Shown: positions 36,347 to 44,595 of the stretch, one piece after another
Layout: each line of letters begins with the position of its first letter
Numbering within the stretch: position 1 is the stretch's first letter
Source: Nitratidesulfovibrio sp.
Lineage (GTDB): Bacteria > Desulfobacterota > Desulfovibrionia > Desulfovibrionales > Desulfovibrionaceae
Length of the DNA stretch: 64,000 bases
NCBI RefSeq assembly: GCF_040373385.1
Contig: NZ_JBDXXH010000006.1
Span: forward strand, 163,213-227,212
Reading direction: 5' to 3'
Notes under the pieces: generated by a model
Databases searched by the model: none
The model's input: only the letters and a program-made list of their open reading frames with translations
What the model was told of the DNA's origin: nothing
Translations under genes and position numbers: made by a program

Positions 36347-36856
36347 CTACCACCCGTTCCAGTGGACTTTGCCTTCGTCGTAGCGGTCCTGCGGGGCCAG
36401 TTCCTGCGCCGGGTGGCCGATGACCGCAAATCCGAAGGGCACGATATTCTCCGGCAGGGACAGCAGCTTGCTGAACCCATCGGCCCTGTCCTGCATGGGC
36501 TGCACGGCAGTCCACACCGCGCCCAGTCCCTTGGCGTGCACGGCCAGCAGCAGGTTCTGCATGGCGGCGGAGCAGTCCTGCGGCCACAGGCCGGGATACT
36601 TTTCAGCCGTCAGATCCACGCACACCAGAATGCCCAGCGGGGCCTTTGCGGCCATGGCGGCATACAGGCTGAACGCGGGAATGGCCTCCAGCAGCGCGCG
36701 GTCGTCCACGACCACGAAGCGCCACGGCTGGGCGTTGCCCGCGCTGGGCGCGGCCATGGCGGCGGCCAGGATGTCGCGCACGTCGGACGCGGCAACGGGG
36801 GCCTCGGTATACTTGCGGATGGAACGGCGACCGTGGATGGCGGAAAAGACGTCCAT
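36347..36856 (-). CDS. Nitroreductase family protein
   Basis: 169 aa FMN-binding reductase: MDVFSAIHGRRSIRKYTEAP at the N-terminus (the RRSIR FMN-phosphate site), AMAAPSAGNAQPWRFVVVDD, and AVIGHPAQELAPQDRYDEGKVHWNGW at the end. Reduces nitro groups or quinones using NAD(P)H in known relatives. AGGAGG about 6 nt before the ATG. First gene of the minus-strand redox run and divergent from the HxlR regulator, the usual arrangement for HxlR targets. Confidence 0.92.
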   Translation of the reverse strand: MDVFSAIHGRRSIRKYTEAPVAASDVRDILAAAMAAPSAGNAQPWRFVVVDDRALLEAIPAFSLYAAMAAKAPLGILVCVDLTAEKYPGLWPQDCSAAMQNLLLAVHAKGLGAVWTAVQPMQDRADGFSKLLSLPENIVPFGFAVIGHPAQELAPQDRYDEGKVHWNGW

Positions 36857-37069
36857 GAAACCCTCCTGCGCCCTGCGTGGCGCAACGTTACGAGGTACGA
36901 ATGCAAGAGTCCTGCGGGTTCGCCACGTGCCCGGCCAGCCGCGCGCCCGCCGGAACTCCATGCGGCAAGGCGGCGGTGGCCGGGACGGCAAGGCCGACGA
37001 AACAAGGCGAAACGTTACGGCTCAAAATACCTGCTTCAGATTTTTCATCAAGTACGCACCATTTTGTGG

Positions 37070-37125
37070 CATAGTATCCTGCACCATACCGTAGGGTCTT
37101 GAAAGATACCGCCGATGATACTATG
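37070..37125. promoter_or_regulatory. Inverted CATAGTATC / GATACTATG pair between nitroreductase and HxlR genes
   Basis: CATAGTATC at 37070-37078 and its exact complement GATACTATG at 37117-37125 flank 38 nt in the 288-nt divergent gap. Each contains a -10-like TAGTAT/TACTAT. They are candidates for regulator operators overlapping the two divergent promoters. Confidence 0.5.
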
Positions 37126-37144
37126 TTTCGGGCGGAGGTACCAG

Positions 37145-37606
37145 ATGGTCACGGCATGCACCCTCAAGCACTGCGCGGGCAAGGAATACTATTGCGCGCT
37201 GGAGCTGACCCTTCAGGTCATCGGCGGCAAGTGGAAGCCCATCATCCTGTGGCGGCTGGGACAGGACGGCACGCTGCGCTTCAGCGAACTGCGGCGCATC
37301 ATGCCCAACATCACCCAGAAGATGCTTACCCAGCAACTGCGCGAGTTGGAATCGGACGGCGTGCTGCACCGCGAGGTGTATCCGCAGGTGCCGCCGCGCG
37401 TGGAATATTCGCTGACCGAACTTGGGCGCAGCGTGCTGCCGGTGCTGTCCGAAATGTGCACGTGGGGCCACGCCTTCGAGGCCAACCATGGTACCGTGGG
37501 CACATCGGACACGGGACACACCACGGGCACCAGGACCGCCGTGGGCGCCATCGCCCCCGACACCAACAGCGATGATGACATGGGCATGGCCGTGGGCGAG
37601 GTGTAA
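37145..37606 (+). CDS. HxlR-family transcriptional regulator with three N-terminal cysteines
   Basis: 153 aa winged-helix DNA-binding protein. The HxlR signature is clear: VIGGKWKPIILWRL, LRFSELRRIMPNITQKMLTQQLRELESDGVLHREVYPQVPPRVEYSLTELG is read in order. Before it are C5, C10 and C17. In characterised HxlR proteins such as YodB, HypR and QorR, an N-terminal-region cysteine senses quinones, diamide or hypochlorite. Here it faces a nitroreductase-led operon, consistent with thiol-based control. A disordered Thr/Gly/Asp tail follows the domain. GGAGG lies 6 nt before the ATG at 37145; a terminator follows. Confidence 0.9.
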   Translation: MVTACTLKHCAGKEYYCALELTLQVIGGKWKPIILWRLGQDGTLRFSELRRIMPNITQKMLTQQLRELESDGVLHREVYPQVPPRVEYSLTELGRSVLPVLSEMCTWGHAFEANHGTVGTSDTGHTTGTRTAVGAIAPDTNSDDDMGMAVGEV

Positions 37607-37646
37607 CCGCCTGCCGCCGGATTTCCGTCCCCCAGAAAAAAGCGAA

Positions 37647-37675
37647 AGCGCCCGGAGCAACTCCGGGCGCTTTTT
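37647..37675. terminator. Bidirectional terminator between HxlR and EamA genes
   Basis: AGCGCCCGGAG-caa-CTCCGGGCGCT stem followed by TTTTT on the plus strand. On the minus strand it is followed by a T-rich tail (TTTCGCTTTTTT). It serves the two convergent genes. Confidence 0.85.
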
Positions 37676-37696
37676 CCTTTCGTCAGCGGACCGCGC

Positions 37697-38680
37697 CTAC
37701 GGCAGATTGCGCAGGCACAGCAACGCCGTGCCCACGAAGGCGATGCCCGCCCCGGCAATGGCGCGGGGCGTGGGCCAGCGCCGTTCCACCAGGGCGGCCA
37801 CGGGAATGATGAAGATGGGTTCCAGCCCGATGAGGGTGGCGGCGATGCCGGTCTTGGTGGCGCCAATGGCCACCAGCGACAGCCACACCCCCACCACCGG
37901 CCCGATGAGCGAGGCCACCAGCAGCAGACGGAAATTGCGACGGTCCTGACTGTCGCCGCGCACCACGGACAAAGCCGGGCGCAGCCTGCCGGTCAGCATG
38001 GCCGTGGGCCAGAACACGCCCATGGCCACCACCATGCGCAGCAGCGCGGCGAATAGCGGGTCCACCCCTTCGGCCAGCCCCTGCTTGGACAGCACCATGC
38101 CGCCGGAAAGCGCCAGCGCCGAGGCAAAGGCCAGCCCCACCCCGCGCAGCCGCACCGCGCGCGATAGTGGCACCGCGCCTTCGGGCACCGTGCCGCCATC
38201 GCCCACCACCCAGGCCACCCCGCCCGTGGCAATGAGAATGCCCGCGATGCCCATGGGACCGATGGCCTCGCCCAGCAACAGGTAGCCGAGCATGGCGGTG
38301 ATCACCGTGGACAGCGACTGCACCAGCAGGGCCACCCGCGCGCCCACCAGCACCACGCCGGAATAGAACAGCAGGTCGCACAGGGCCACGCCGAACACCC
38401 CGGAAAGGGCCAGCGAGATCAAGGCCAGTGGACTGGGCGCGCCGGGCGAACCGAACGAACTGGGCGAACCGAACGAACCGGGCACCATCACCCCGCCGCC
38501 GAAAAACAGCACGGATGCGCCCCACCACGCGCCGAACATCACGATGCAGATGGGCAGGCGCAGCAGGATCAGGGTGTGGGCGCCAAGGCGCCGGGAAAGG
38601 ATGGCGTGAATCTGGCACGATACCGCCCAGAGGGCGGCGGTGGACAGGGCGGCGAGTTCGCCGGTCCCGAGGGCGGGCAT
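37697..38680 (-). CDS. EamA/DMT-family transporter
   Basis: 327 aa with ten predicted helices in two EamA repeats. Repeat 1 ends GYLLLGEAIGPMGIAGILIATGGVAWV; repeat 2 ends IPVAALVERRWPTPRAIAGAGIAFVGTALL. These are small-metabolite exporters; substrate unknown. A Gly/Ser/Pro loop (GSFGSPSSFGSPGAPSP) between helices comes from 9-15 bp repeats. GGAGG precedes the ATG at 38680. Convergent with the HxlR gene. Confidence 0.88.
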   Translation of the reverse strand: MPALGTGELAALSTAALWAVSCQIHAILSRRLGAHTLILLRLPICIVMFGAWWGASVLFFGGGVMVPGSFGSPSSFGSPGAPSPLALISLALSGVFGVALCDLLFYSGVVLVGARVALLVQSLSTVITAMLGYLLLGEAIGPMGIAGILIATGGVAWVVGDGGTVPEGAVPLSRAVRLRGVGLAFASALALSGGMVLSKQGLAEGVDPLFAALLRMVVAMGVFWPTAMLTGRLRPALSVVRGDSQDRRNFRLLLVASLIGPVVGVWLSLVAIGATKTGIAATLIGLEPIFIIPVAALVERRWPTPRAIAGAGIAFVGTALLCLRNLP

Positions 38681-38911
38681 GGGGTTCCTCCGCAGGGCGG
38701 AAGCGGGCCGGACGGAACCGGCGCGGGTTGCGGGGCGGGTGCCAGGCACCGCCACCATGGCGGGCGCGGATGCCCGAGCGCACCGCCTACGCCTTGTGGC
38801 GCGCCGGGTCAACCATGCGGATATGCGGGTATTCCGCGAGCGGGAATGCACGAGGGGGACACGCGGCCCATGGCCGCCCTGCCCCGGCTGGCTGGCGCAA
38901 TCCCGCCACGC

Positions 38912-39823
38912 CTACGCGCCCAGGCCTTTCTCGCGCAGCACACCCCAGCACAGCAGCGGAAAATCGGTGATCAGTCCGGCCACGCCCCAGTCGATGAACC
39001 GGCGCATGTCCGCTTCCTCGTTCACGGTCCAGACGTTGACGGCCACGCCGATTGCCCGCAGCCCGGCCACGTCCGCTTCGGTGACGATGTCGTCGCCGGG
39101 GTGGTAGGCCACCACGCCAAGGTCGCGGCACAAGGCCACCGGGTCGTCCGGGCGCACGTCTTCCACCAGCGCGGCAAGGGCCAGCGCGGGTTCCATGTGG
39201 GCCGCGTGGCGCAGGCATGCGTGCCGGAAGGAGGACAGCAGCGTCCGATCGACCAGGCCATGGGCGCGGAGGCACTCCAGCACGGCGCGGACCACCGCCT
39301 CGTCCCCGGGATACGTGGGGCTGCCGGGGGTGCCGTCCGCGTTGACGGTCATGTCCTTGATCTCCACGTTGACGCGCCAGGCGTGGTCCGCCGTGAAGGC
39401 CAGCGCCTCGTCCAGCGTGGGGATGCGCAGGCCGGTGAACAGGGCAAGGTCATCCGCCGTCACCCCGCCCGAGGCGATCTGGCCATGCGGGTCGGCGGTC
39501 TGGTACCAGCCGCCCGCGTCCAGCCCGCGCAGTTCATCCAGCGTGAAGTCGCACACCCGCCACGGGGCGCGGCCCGCGTATTCCGGGCGGGAGGCCACGT
39601 CGGTGGTGCGCTCCAGGGTGTCGTCGTGCACCACCACCAGGTGCCCGTCGGCGGTGAGCTGAACGTCCAGTTCCCACAGGTCCGCGCCTTCTTCCAGCCC
39701 GCGCTGGGCCGCGAGAATGGTGTTTTCGGGCGCCACGGAGCGCGCCCCGCGATGGGCGATGCACAGTACCCGCCCTGCGCGCAGGGCGTAGTATCCTTCA
39801 CGGGGCGTGGTTGCGCCGGACAT
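38912..39823 (-). CDS. Glycerophosphodiester phosphodiesterase
   Basis: 303 aa. GDPD hallmarks: CIAHRGARSVAPENTILAAQ (H24, R25, E33), ELDVQLTADGHLVVVHDDTLERTT (the metal-binding Glu/Asp and second catalytic His), then VNVEIKD and the C-terminal VNVWTVNEEADMRRFIDWGVAGLITDFP. Hydrolyses glycerophosphodiesters to glycerol 3-phosphate and an alcohol. No signal peptide, so cytoplasmic. AGGAGG lies 6 nt before the ATG at 39823. Downstream of potC but separated from it by the long inverted repeat at 39893-39987. Confidence 0.93.
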   Translation of the reverse strand: MSGATTPREGYYALRAGRVLCIAHRGARSVAPENTILAAQRGLEEGADLWELDVQLTADGHLVVVHDDTLERTTDVASRPEYAGRAPWRVCDFTLDELRGLDAGGWYQTADPHGQIASGGVTADDLALFTGLRIPTLDEALAFTADHAWRVNVEIKDMTVNADGTPGSPTYPGDEAVVRAVLECLRAHGLVDRTLLSSFRHACLRHAAHMEPALALAALVEDVRPDDPVALCRDLGVVAYHPGDDIVTEADVAGLRAIGVAVNVWTVNEEADMRRFIDWGVAGLITDFPLLCWGVLREKGLGA

Positions 39824-39892
39824 GTTGACCTCCTGAAAATTCGAGCAAAGGCGTATCAATGCGCCCAAATAAAAAGTTTGGGGGGGAGGGGT

Positions 39893-39987
39893 CCGGGGAG
39901 GGAGACCCTTTGCCTCAGCCGTTAGGTGAGCGCAACGCGCGAACCTTACGGATGAGGACCGCAGAGCGCAAAGGGTCCCCTCCCCGG
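39893..39987. repeat. Long imperfect inverted repeat between potC and the GDPD gene
   Basis: Outer arms of about 20 bp (CCGGGGAGGGAGACCCTTTGC at 39893-39913; its near-complement at 39968-39987, one base indel) enclose inner arms of 15 bp (39913-39927 and 39943-39957, two mismatches). The whole 95 nt can fold into one long hairpin. On the minus strand it is followed by TTTTTATTT at about 39870-39880, so it may end the pot transcript. Confidence 0.8.
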
Positions 39988-40008
39988 TTGGTTCTTCAGC
40001 AAATCTCG

Positions 40009-40869
40009 CTAACTGGCTTCGGTCTTGCGCCCCACATACAGATTCACGCACGCCACCAGCGAGGTGCCCACGATGAGCAGGAACGAGATGGCGTTGATGA
40101 CCGGGGTGGAGCCGTCGCGCACCTGCAGGTACAGGTTGATGGGCAGGGTGGGTTCCGAACCCACCAGAAACAGCGTGGTGTTGAAGTTCTCGAACGACAT
40201 CAGAAAGGCCACGGCGCCCGCGCCGATGATGGCCGTGCGCAGGAACGGCAGGGTGATGTAGCGGATCACCTCCAGCCGGGTGGCCCCAAGATTCAGCGCG
40301 GCTTCTTCCAGGGTGCGGTCGAACTTCTTCAGCCGGGCGGACACCACCAGGGTAACGAAGGTGGTGATGAACGAAAACTGCCCCAGCACCACCAGCCAGA
40401 AGCCGGGCCGCAGGATGCCCACGTCGATGCCCAGCACGTCTTCCATGAAGGTGCCCGCCGTGGTGGCGGCAATCAGGATGGAAATGCCCAGGATGACGCC
40501 GGGCACCACCAGCGGGGCCAGCATCAGGAAATACAGCGCGCCCTTCAGCGGAAACTCCTCCTGCTCGAACAGGAAGGCGGCGCAGGTGCCCACCAGCGTG
40601 GCCAGCGCGGACACCAGAATGGCGGTCTGGGCGCTGGTGAAGATGGACGAAAGGTTGCCCCGGTCGTGGAAGATGCCGGTGCGCGCGGGCAGGTCGGCCA
40701 GAAACCAGTCGAGCGTGAAGCCCTTCCACGGCAGCGAGGGAAACTGCGAATCGTTGAAGGCCAGCACGCAGGTGACCGCCAGCGGCGCGAACAGGAAGAC
40801 GAAGTACAGTGTGACGTACAGGCCGTAGCCCATGGTGTAGCCGCGCGAGCGCGGCAGCGAGCGGATCAT
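40009..40869 (-). CDS. potC: Polyamine ABC transporter permease PotC
   Basis: 286 aa, six helices. The ABC-permease EAA loop reads RTLEEAALNLGATRLEVIRYITLPFLR. Family-typical segments include YFVFLFAPLAVTCVLAFNDSQF and FENFNTTLFLVGSEPTLPINLYLQVR. Forms the channel with PotB for spermidine/putrescine uptake. Its ATG overlaps the potB stop as ATGA. Last gene of the potDABC run. Confidence 0.92.
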   Translation of the reverse strand: MIRSLPRSRGYTMGYGLYVTLYFVFLFAPLAVTCVLAFNDSQFPSLPWKGFTLDWFLADLPARTGIFHDRGNLSSIFTSAQTAILVSALATLVGTCAAFLFEQEEFPLKGALYFLMLAPLVVPGVILGISILIAATTAGTFMEDVLGIDVGILRPGFWLVVLGQFSFITTFVTLVVSARLKKFDRTLEEAALNLGATRLEVIRYITLPFLRTAIIGAGAVAFLMSFENFNTTLFLVGSEPTLPINLYLQVRDGSTPVINAISFLLIVGTSLVACVNLYVGRKTEAS

Positions 40870-41756
40870 TGCACTACCCTGCTCAGTTTCTGTCCGGTCA
40901 GCCGCAGCCCCAGCCAGATGATGCACGACGACAGCGCCAGCAGCAGAAAGCCGAAGGCGGCGCCCTGGTTCCAGTTGAAGCTGGCGATGAACTGGTTGTA
41001 GATCTGCTCGGTGAACCACAGCGAATTCTTGCCGCCCATCAGGTTGGGGGTCAGGTAGTTGCCGAGGGTGAGCATGAACACCACGATGCCCCCGGACACG
41101 ATGCCAGGCATGCAGTGCGGCACCACGATGGTGCGCATGATGGTCCACGGGCCGGCGCCAAGGTCGCAGGCGGCCTCGATGAGGCTGTCGTCCAGGCTTT
41201 CCAGCACGGAAACCAGCGGCACCACCATGAACAGCATGGAGGTATACACCAGCCCCATGATCATGGTGGCGTCGTTGTACAGCATCTCCACGGGCGCGCC
41301 GGTAATGCCCAGCGCCGTCAGCCAGTGGTTCAGCACGCCGCTTTCGCGCAGCAGGATCATCCAGCCGTACACCCGCACCAGTTCGCTGACCCAGAACGGC
41401 AGCAGCAGCATGGTCAGCAGAAAGCGCGAGGTGTTTCGCGCCACCACCTTGGTCACGTAGAAGGCCACGGGCAGGGAAACGAGGAAGGTCAGCAGGGTGA
41501 CCAGCACCGAATACCCGGCGGTACGCACGAAGGTCAGCCAGTAGATGGGTTCCGCGAAGAACTGGTGGTAGTTTTCCAGGCTCCAGCCCTGCTCGCCGAA
41601 GGACGGGTCCATGCGGAAGGACATGATCAGCAGGTCGATGTGCGGCAGCACGATGAGCAGCCCCAGCCACAGCACCACCGGGGTCAGGAACAGCGCCAGG
41701 GTCAGGCGCAGCCCCGGCCCGGTTTTGACTGACGCGGAATGCGTGGCGGCGCTCAT
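40866..41756 (-). CDS. potB: Polyamine ABC transporter permease PotB
   Basis: 296 aa, six helices, with the EAA loop DDSLIEAACDLGAGPWTIMRTIVVPHCMPG. PotB-type features: LLPFWVSELVRVYGWMILLRESGVLNHWL and FMLTLGNYLTPNLMGGKNSLWFTEQI. Overlaps potA upstream and potC downstream by 4 nt each (ATGA), indicating translational coupling of the three membrane-complex subunits. Confidence 0.94.
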   Translation of the reverse strand: MSAATHSASVKTGPGLRLTLALFLTPVVLWLGLLIVLPHIDLLIMSFRMDPSFGEQGWSLENYHQFFAEPIYWLTFVRTAGYSVLVTLLTFLVSLPVAFYVTKVVARNTSRFLLTMLLLPFWVSELVRVYGWMILLRESGVLNHWLTALGITGAPVEMLYNDATMIMGLVYTSMLFMVVPLVSVLESLDDSLIEAACDLGAGPWTIMRTIVVPHCMPGIVSGGIVVFMLTLGNYLTPNLMGGKNSLWFTEQIYNQFIASFNWNQGAAFGFLLLALSSCIIWLGLRLTGQKLSRVVQ

Positions 41757-43021
41757 TGTCCGCTCCCCGCCGCAAAGCAGATGCCCGCGCGGTCGTCCCA
41801 GCCCACGGTGATGCGGTCGCCGGGCCTGATATGGTCGTACAGGCGGTTCTGGGGCAGGGCCACCATGACCTCGCGGCGCGAACCTTCCGGATGGGTCAGC
41901 AGGCGGCTGGCCGCGCCGTCGAACAGGATGGCCTGCACCTGCACCTGTACCCTGTTCCCAAGGTCAGCGCTGGCCCCGCGTACCGGCAGGGGCGCATCGC
42001 CGCCGTCACCCGCCGCGCCGTCCGTCACCCCGCCAGGCGCGTCACCTGTCGCGCACGCCACGCCGTCGGGGTCGATCAGCACGGCCTCGGGCCGGATGAA
42101 CATGTCCACCCGCGCCCCCCTGGCAAGCCCGGCGGCCACGCGGGCACGAAACACCGCGCCTTCGTCGGTGCGCACCAGCCCCGCGTCGCCGGTGCTCTCC
42201 TCCAGCGTGCCGGACCAGACATTGGTCTCGCCCACGAACCCGGCCACGAAGGCCGTTGCCGGGCGGCGGTACAGGTTGCGCGGGGTGTCCAGTTGTTCGA
42301 AACGCCCGGCGTTCATGACCGCCACGTGGTCGGACATGACCAGCGCCTCGGACTGGTCGTGGGTGATGTACACGAAGGTGGTGCCCACCTCGGCCTGCAA
42401 CGTCTTCAGCTCCACCTTCATCTGCTCGCGCAGCTTCAGGTCCAGCGCGCCCAGGGGCTCGTCCAGCAGCAGCACGGCGGGTTCCAGCACCAGGCAGCGG
42501 GCAATGGCCACACGCTGCTTCTGCCCGCCGGAAAGCTGGGCGGGCATCTTGGCGCCGTAGCCGGGCAGTCCCACGCGCTCCAGCACGTCCTGCACCCTGC
42601 GGGTTATCTCGCCCCCGGCCATGCCCCGGCGTTTCAGGCCGAAGGCGATGTTCTCGGCCACGGTCATCATGGGGAACAGCGCGAGGTGCTGAAAGATCAG
42701 GTTCGCCGGGCGGCGGTTGGGGGCAATGCCCGCCATGTCGCGCCCGCGAATGGCGATGACGCCGGAATCGGGCGATTCGAAGCCCGCGATCATCCGCAGC
42801 AGGGTGGTCTTGCCGCAACCCGAAGGGCCAAGGATGGAAAAGAACTTGCCCCGCTCCACCTCGAACGACACGTCGTTGACCGCCGTGAACCGTTCGAAGC
42901 GCTTGACGAGGTTGGTTACGGAAAGATCGGCGAACGCGTCCGGTGATGCGTCCGGGGATACGACCGGGGATGCGACCGGGGAAAGAACCGAAGGAGCAAC
43001 TGGCGAAATATCCGTGGGCAT
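41753..43021 (-). CDS. potA: Polyamine ABC transporter ATPase PotA
   Basis: 422 aa. Walker A GPSGCGKTT, Q-loop FQHLALFPMMTVAENIAFGL, signature LSGGQKQR, Walker B VLLLDEPLGALDLKLREQMK, H-loop ITHDQ. The C-terminal TOBE domain (about 300-415) is typical of PotA/MalK-type ATPases; it has a Gly/Asp-rich insert. Residues 5-30 are a Ser-Pro-Val/Asp repeat encoded by a 12-bp repeat (42936-42983), absent from usual PotA. The ATG at 43021 has only a distant GGGAG (11 nt), so the start is less certain; an internal start just before LSVTNLVKRF is possible. Confidence 0.9.
   Translation of the reverse strand: MPTDISPVAPSVLSPVASPVVSPDASPDAFADLSVTNLVKRFERFTAVNDVSFEVERGKFFSILGPSGCGKTTLLRMIAGFESPDSGVIAIRGRDMAGIAPNRRPANLIFQHLALFPMMTVAENIAFGLKRRGMAGGEITRRVQDVLERVGLPGYGAKMPAQLSGGQKQRVAIARCLVLEPAVLLLDEPLGALDLKLREQMKVELKTLQAEVGTTFVYITHDQSEALVMSDHVAVMNAGRFEQLDTPRNLYRRPATAFVAGFVGETNVWSGTLEESTGDAGLVRTDEGAVFRARVAAGLARGARVDMFIRPEAVLIDPDGVACATGDAPGGVTDGAAGDGGDAPLPVRGASADLGNRVQVQVQAILFDGAASRLLTHPEGSRREVMVALPQNRLYDHIRPGDRITVGWDDRAGICFAAGSGQ
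42936..42983. repeat. 12-bp tandem repeat, four copies, at the 5' end of potA
   Basis: GCGTCCGGTGAT, GCGTCCGGGGAT, ACGACCGGGGAT, GCGACCGGGGAA; in frame, encoding a Ser-Pro-x-Val/Ala-type leader of PotA. Confidence 0.88.
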
Positions 43022-43289
43022 CTGGTCATGCACTCCCGCCGCGCCGGTCCACCCGCCCGCCTTCGCCGCTCTCCCCGCCCGGTCTCGTGACCGGGTTTCG
43101 TGGCCCGCACCGGGTCCGCTTCGGGGGTGTCGCAGATTGGCGAGGGGGCTTGGGCCGCCATGCGCGGCGCATCTGGATGGCCACCCGCTGCCGGGCCATC
43201 CGGTATCCGTTGCGGTTCCGCCCCGGTACTGCGGCAGGGGCGAAACCGCCGGGCCCTGCATGCCCGGCGTGTCCTGTTCCGGATAAAAA

Positions 43290-43336
43290 CGGAATCGGGG
43301 CGCCGCACCGCCCCAACGGGCAGGCGCGGCGCCCCG
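43290..43336 (-). terminator. Hairpin with T-run between potD and potA
   Basis: CGGGGCGCCGC / GCGGCGCCCCG 11-bp stem (43296-43306 with 43326-43336), then on the minus strand ATTCCG and TTTTT. It lies 9 nt after the potD stop, in a 323-nt gap (43022-43344) that holds no gene. It probably acts as a partial terminator, giving more binding protein than transporter. Confidence 0.65.
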
Positions 43337-43344
43337 GCGTCTTG

Positions 43345-44415
43345 CTACTGGGCGGCCTTCACCCGGTCCAGCGCCTTGCCTTCCATGGCTTCGAGCTTGG
43401 CGGGCACGGGCGGGTACCACTTGATGTTGTCGATGACCTGCTGCGGGTAGCAGCGTTCGAAGTCGGCGCGGAACGCGGGCTTCAGGCGTTCGCCCACGCC
43501 CACGGCGGCAGTGGGGGTGTCTTCGGCGTTGGTGAACACGGCCGCGTTTTCGGGCCGCATCATGAAGTTGATCCACTTGTACGCGGCGTCCGCGTTGTCG
43601 GCCTTGGCGGGAATGGCGAAGGTGTCGATCCAGCCCAACGCGCCGGTGGTGGGCGCCACGAAGTCGATGTCGGGATTTTCGGCGTGCAGCTTGAAGCCGC
43701 CGTTGTCCCAGGCCTGGGCGATGTGCACTTCGCCGGAACGCATGGATTCCAGCAGCGCGTCGCCGTTGGTCCAGTAGTTTTTCACCACGCCCTTGGCGGC
43801 AATGAGCTTGCCCTCCACCTGGTCCAGCATCTTCTGGTAGGCGGCTTCATCGGCGTACAATGCAAAGGGGTCGATGCCCATGCCGAAGGCCTGCGCGATG
43901 ATGGAGGGACGCTTCAGGCGGTAGCTGGCACGGCCCGCGTACCTGGCGTCCAGCAGGTCGGCGAAGCTTTTGGCCTCGGGCGCGAACTTGCGGTTCACGA
44001 TCAGGCCGTCGGTGCCCCAGCAGAACGGCACGGCGTACGACTTGCCCTTGACCAGGGTGTTCTTTTTCACCGCGTCGAGCATGGAGGGAATGAACCGGGC
44101 TGCCTCGATGCGGCCGAAGTCGATGGGCTGGTACAGGCCAAAGCTTTCCTGCACGGAAGAAATGCGGTCCTGGCTGGGCTGGGCGAGGTCGAACCCGCCG
44201 CCGCGCGTGGCGCGCAGCTTGGCGATCATTTCCTCGTTGTTCGAATAGGTCACCTGCACCTTGTAGCCGGTTTCCTTCTCGAACTTTTCCACCAGTTCCG
44301 CCGGGGCGTACCCCTTCCAGGTCAGCAGGCGGAATTCCTTGGGCGCGGCATGGCCCAGGCAGGGCAGCAGCAGCACCGTGATCATCGACAGCAGCAACAA
44401 CATCTTCCTGGTCAT
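43345..44415 (-). CDS. potD: Spermidine/putrescine-binding periplasmic protein PotD
   Basis: 356 aa. A signal peptide (MTRKMLLLLSMITVLLLPCLGHA) precedes a PotD/F-type binding protein: EFRLLTWKGYAPAELVEKFEKETGYKV, DLAQPSQDRISSV, YAVPFCWGTDGLIVNRK and AQAWDNGGFKL. The mature protein lacks a lipobox, so it should be free in the periplasm. GGAGG lies 6 nt before the ATG at 44415. First gene of the pot run; followed by a hairpin. PotD versus PotF substrate preference cannot be decided here. Confidence 0.92.
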   Translation of the reverse strand: MTRKMLLLLSMITVLLLPCLGHAAPKEFRLLTWKGYAPAELVEKFEKETGYKVQVTYSNNEEMIAKLRATRGGGFDLAQPSQDRISSVQESFGLYQPIDFGRIEAARFIPSMLDAVKKNTLVKGKSYAVPFCWGTDGLIVNRKFAPEAKSFADLLDARYAGRASYRLKRPSIIAQAFGMGIDPFALYADEAAYQKMLDQVEGKLIAAKGVVKNYWTNGDALLESMRSGEVHIAQAWDNGGFKLHAENPDIDFVAPTTGALGWIDTFAIPAKADNADAAYKWINFMMRPENAAVFTNAEDTPTAAVGVGERLKPAFRADFERCYPQQVIDNIKWYPPVPAKLEAMEGKALDRVKAAQ

Positions 44416-44595
44416 GTGCAGCCTCCGGGTATGATGGGTTTCCCGCCCGCGCGCGCCGCATCCCATGCACGGCGCAACCCCGCAACGGAACGCCCACAAT
44501 GGCGCCCCCATGTTACACGAGGATTGCGCGCAAGCCACACACGGGTCACGGCCGCACGACCACTCGTGTCAGGCTACTCCAAAACCCTGCGGCTG

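Noticed and set aside
37060-37085. Sigma-54 promoter (GTGGCAT...CTGCAC) before the HxlR gene
   Set aside because: The distance between the GG and GC elements is 11 nt instead of the required 10.
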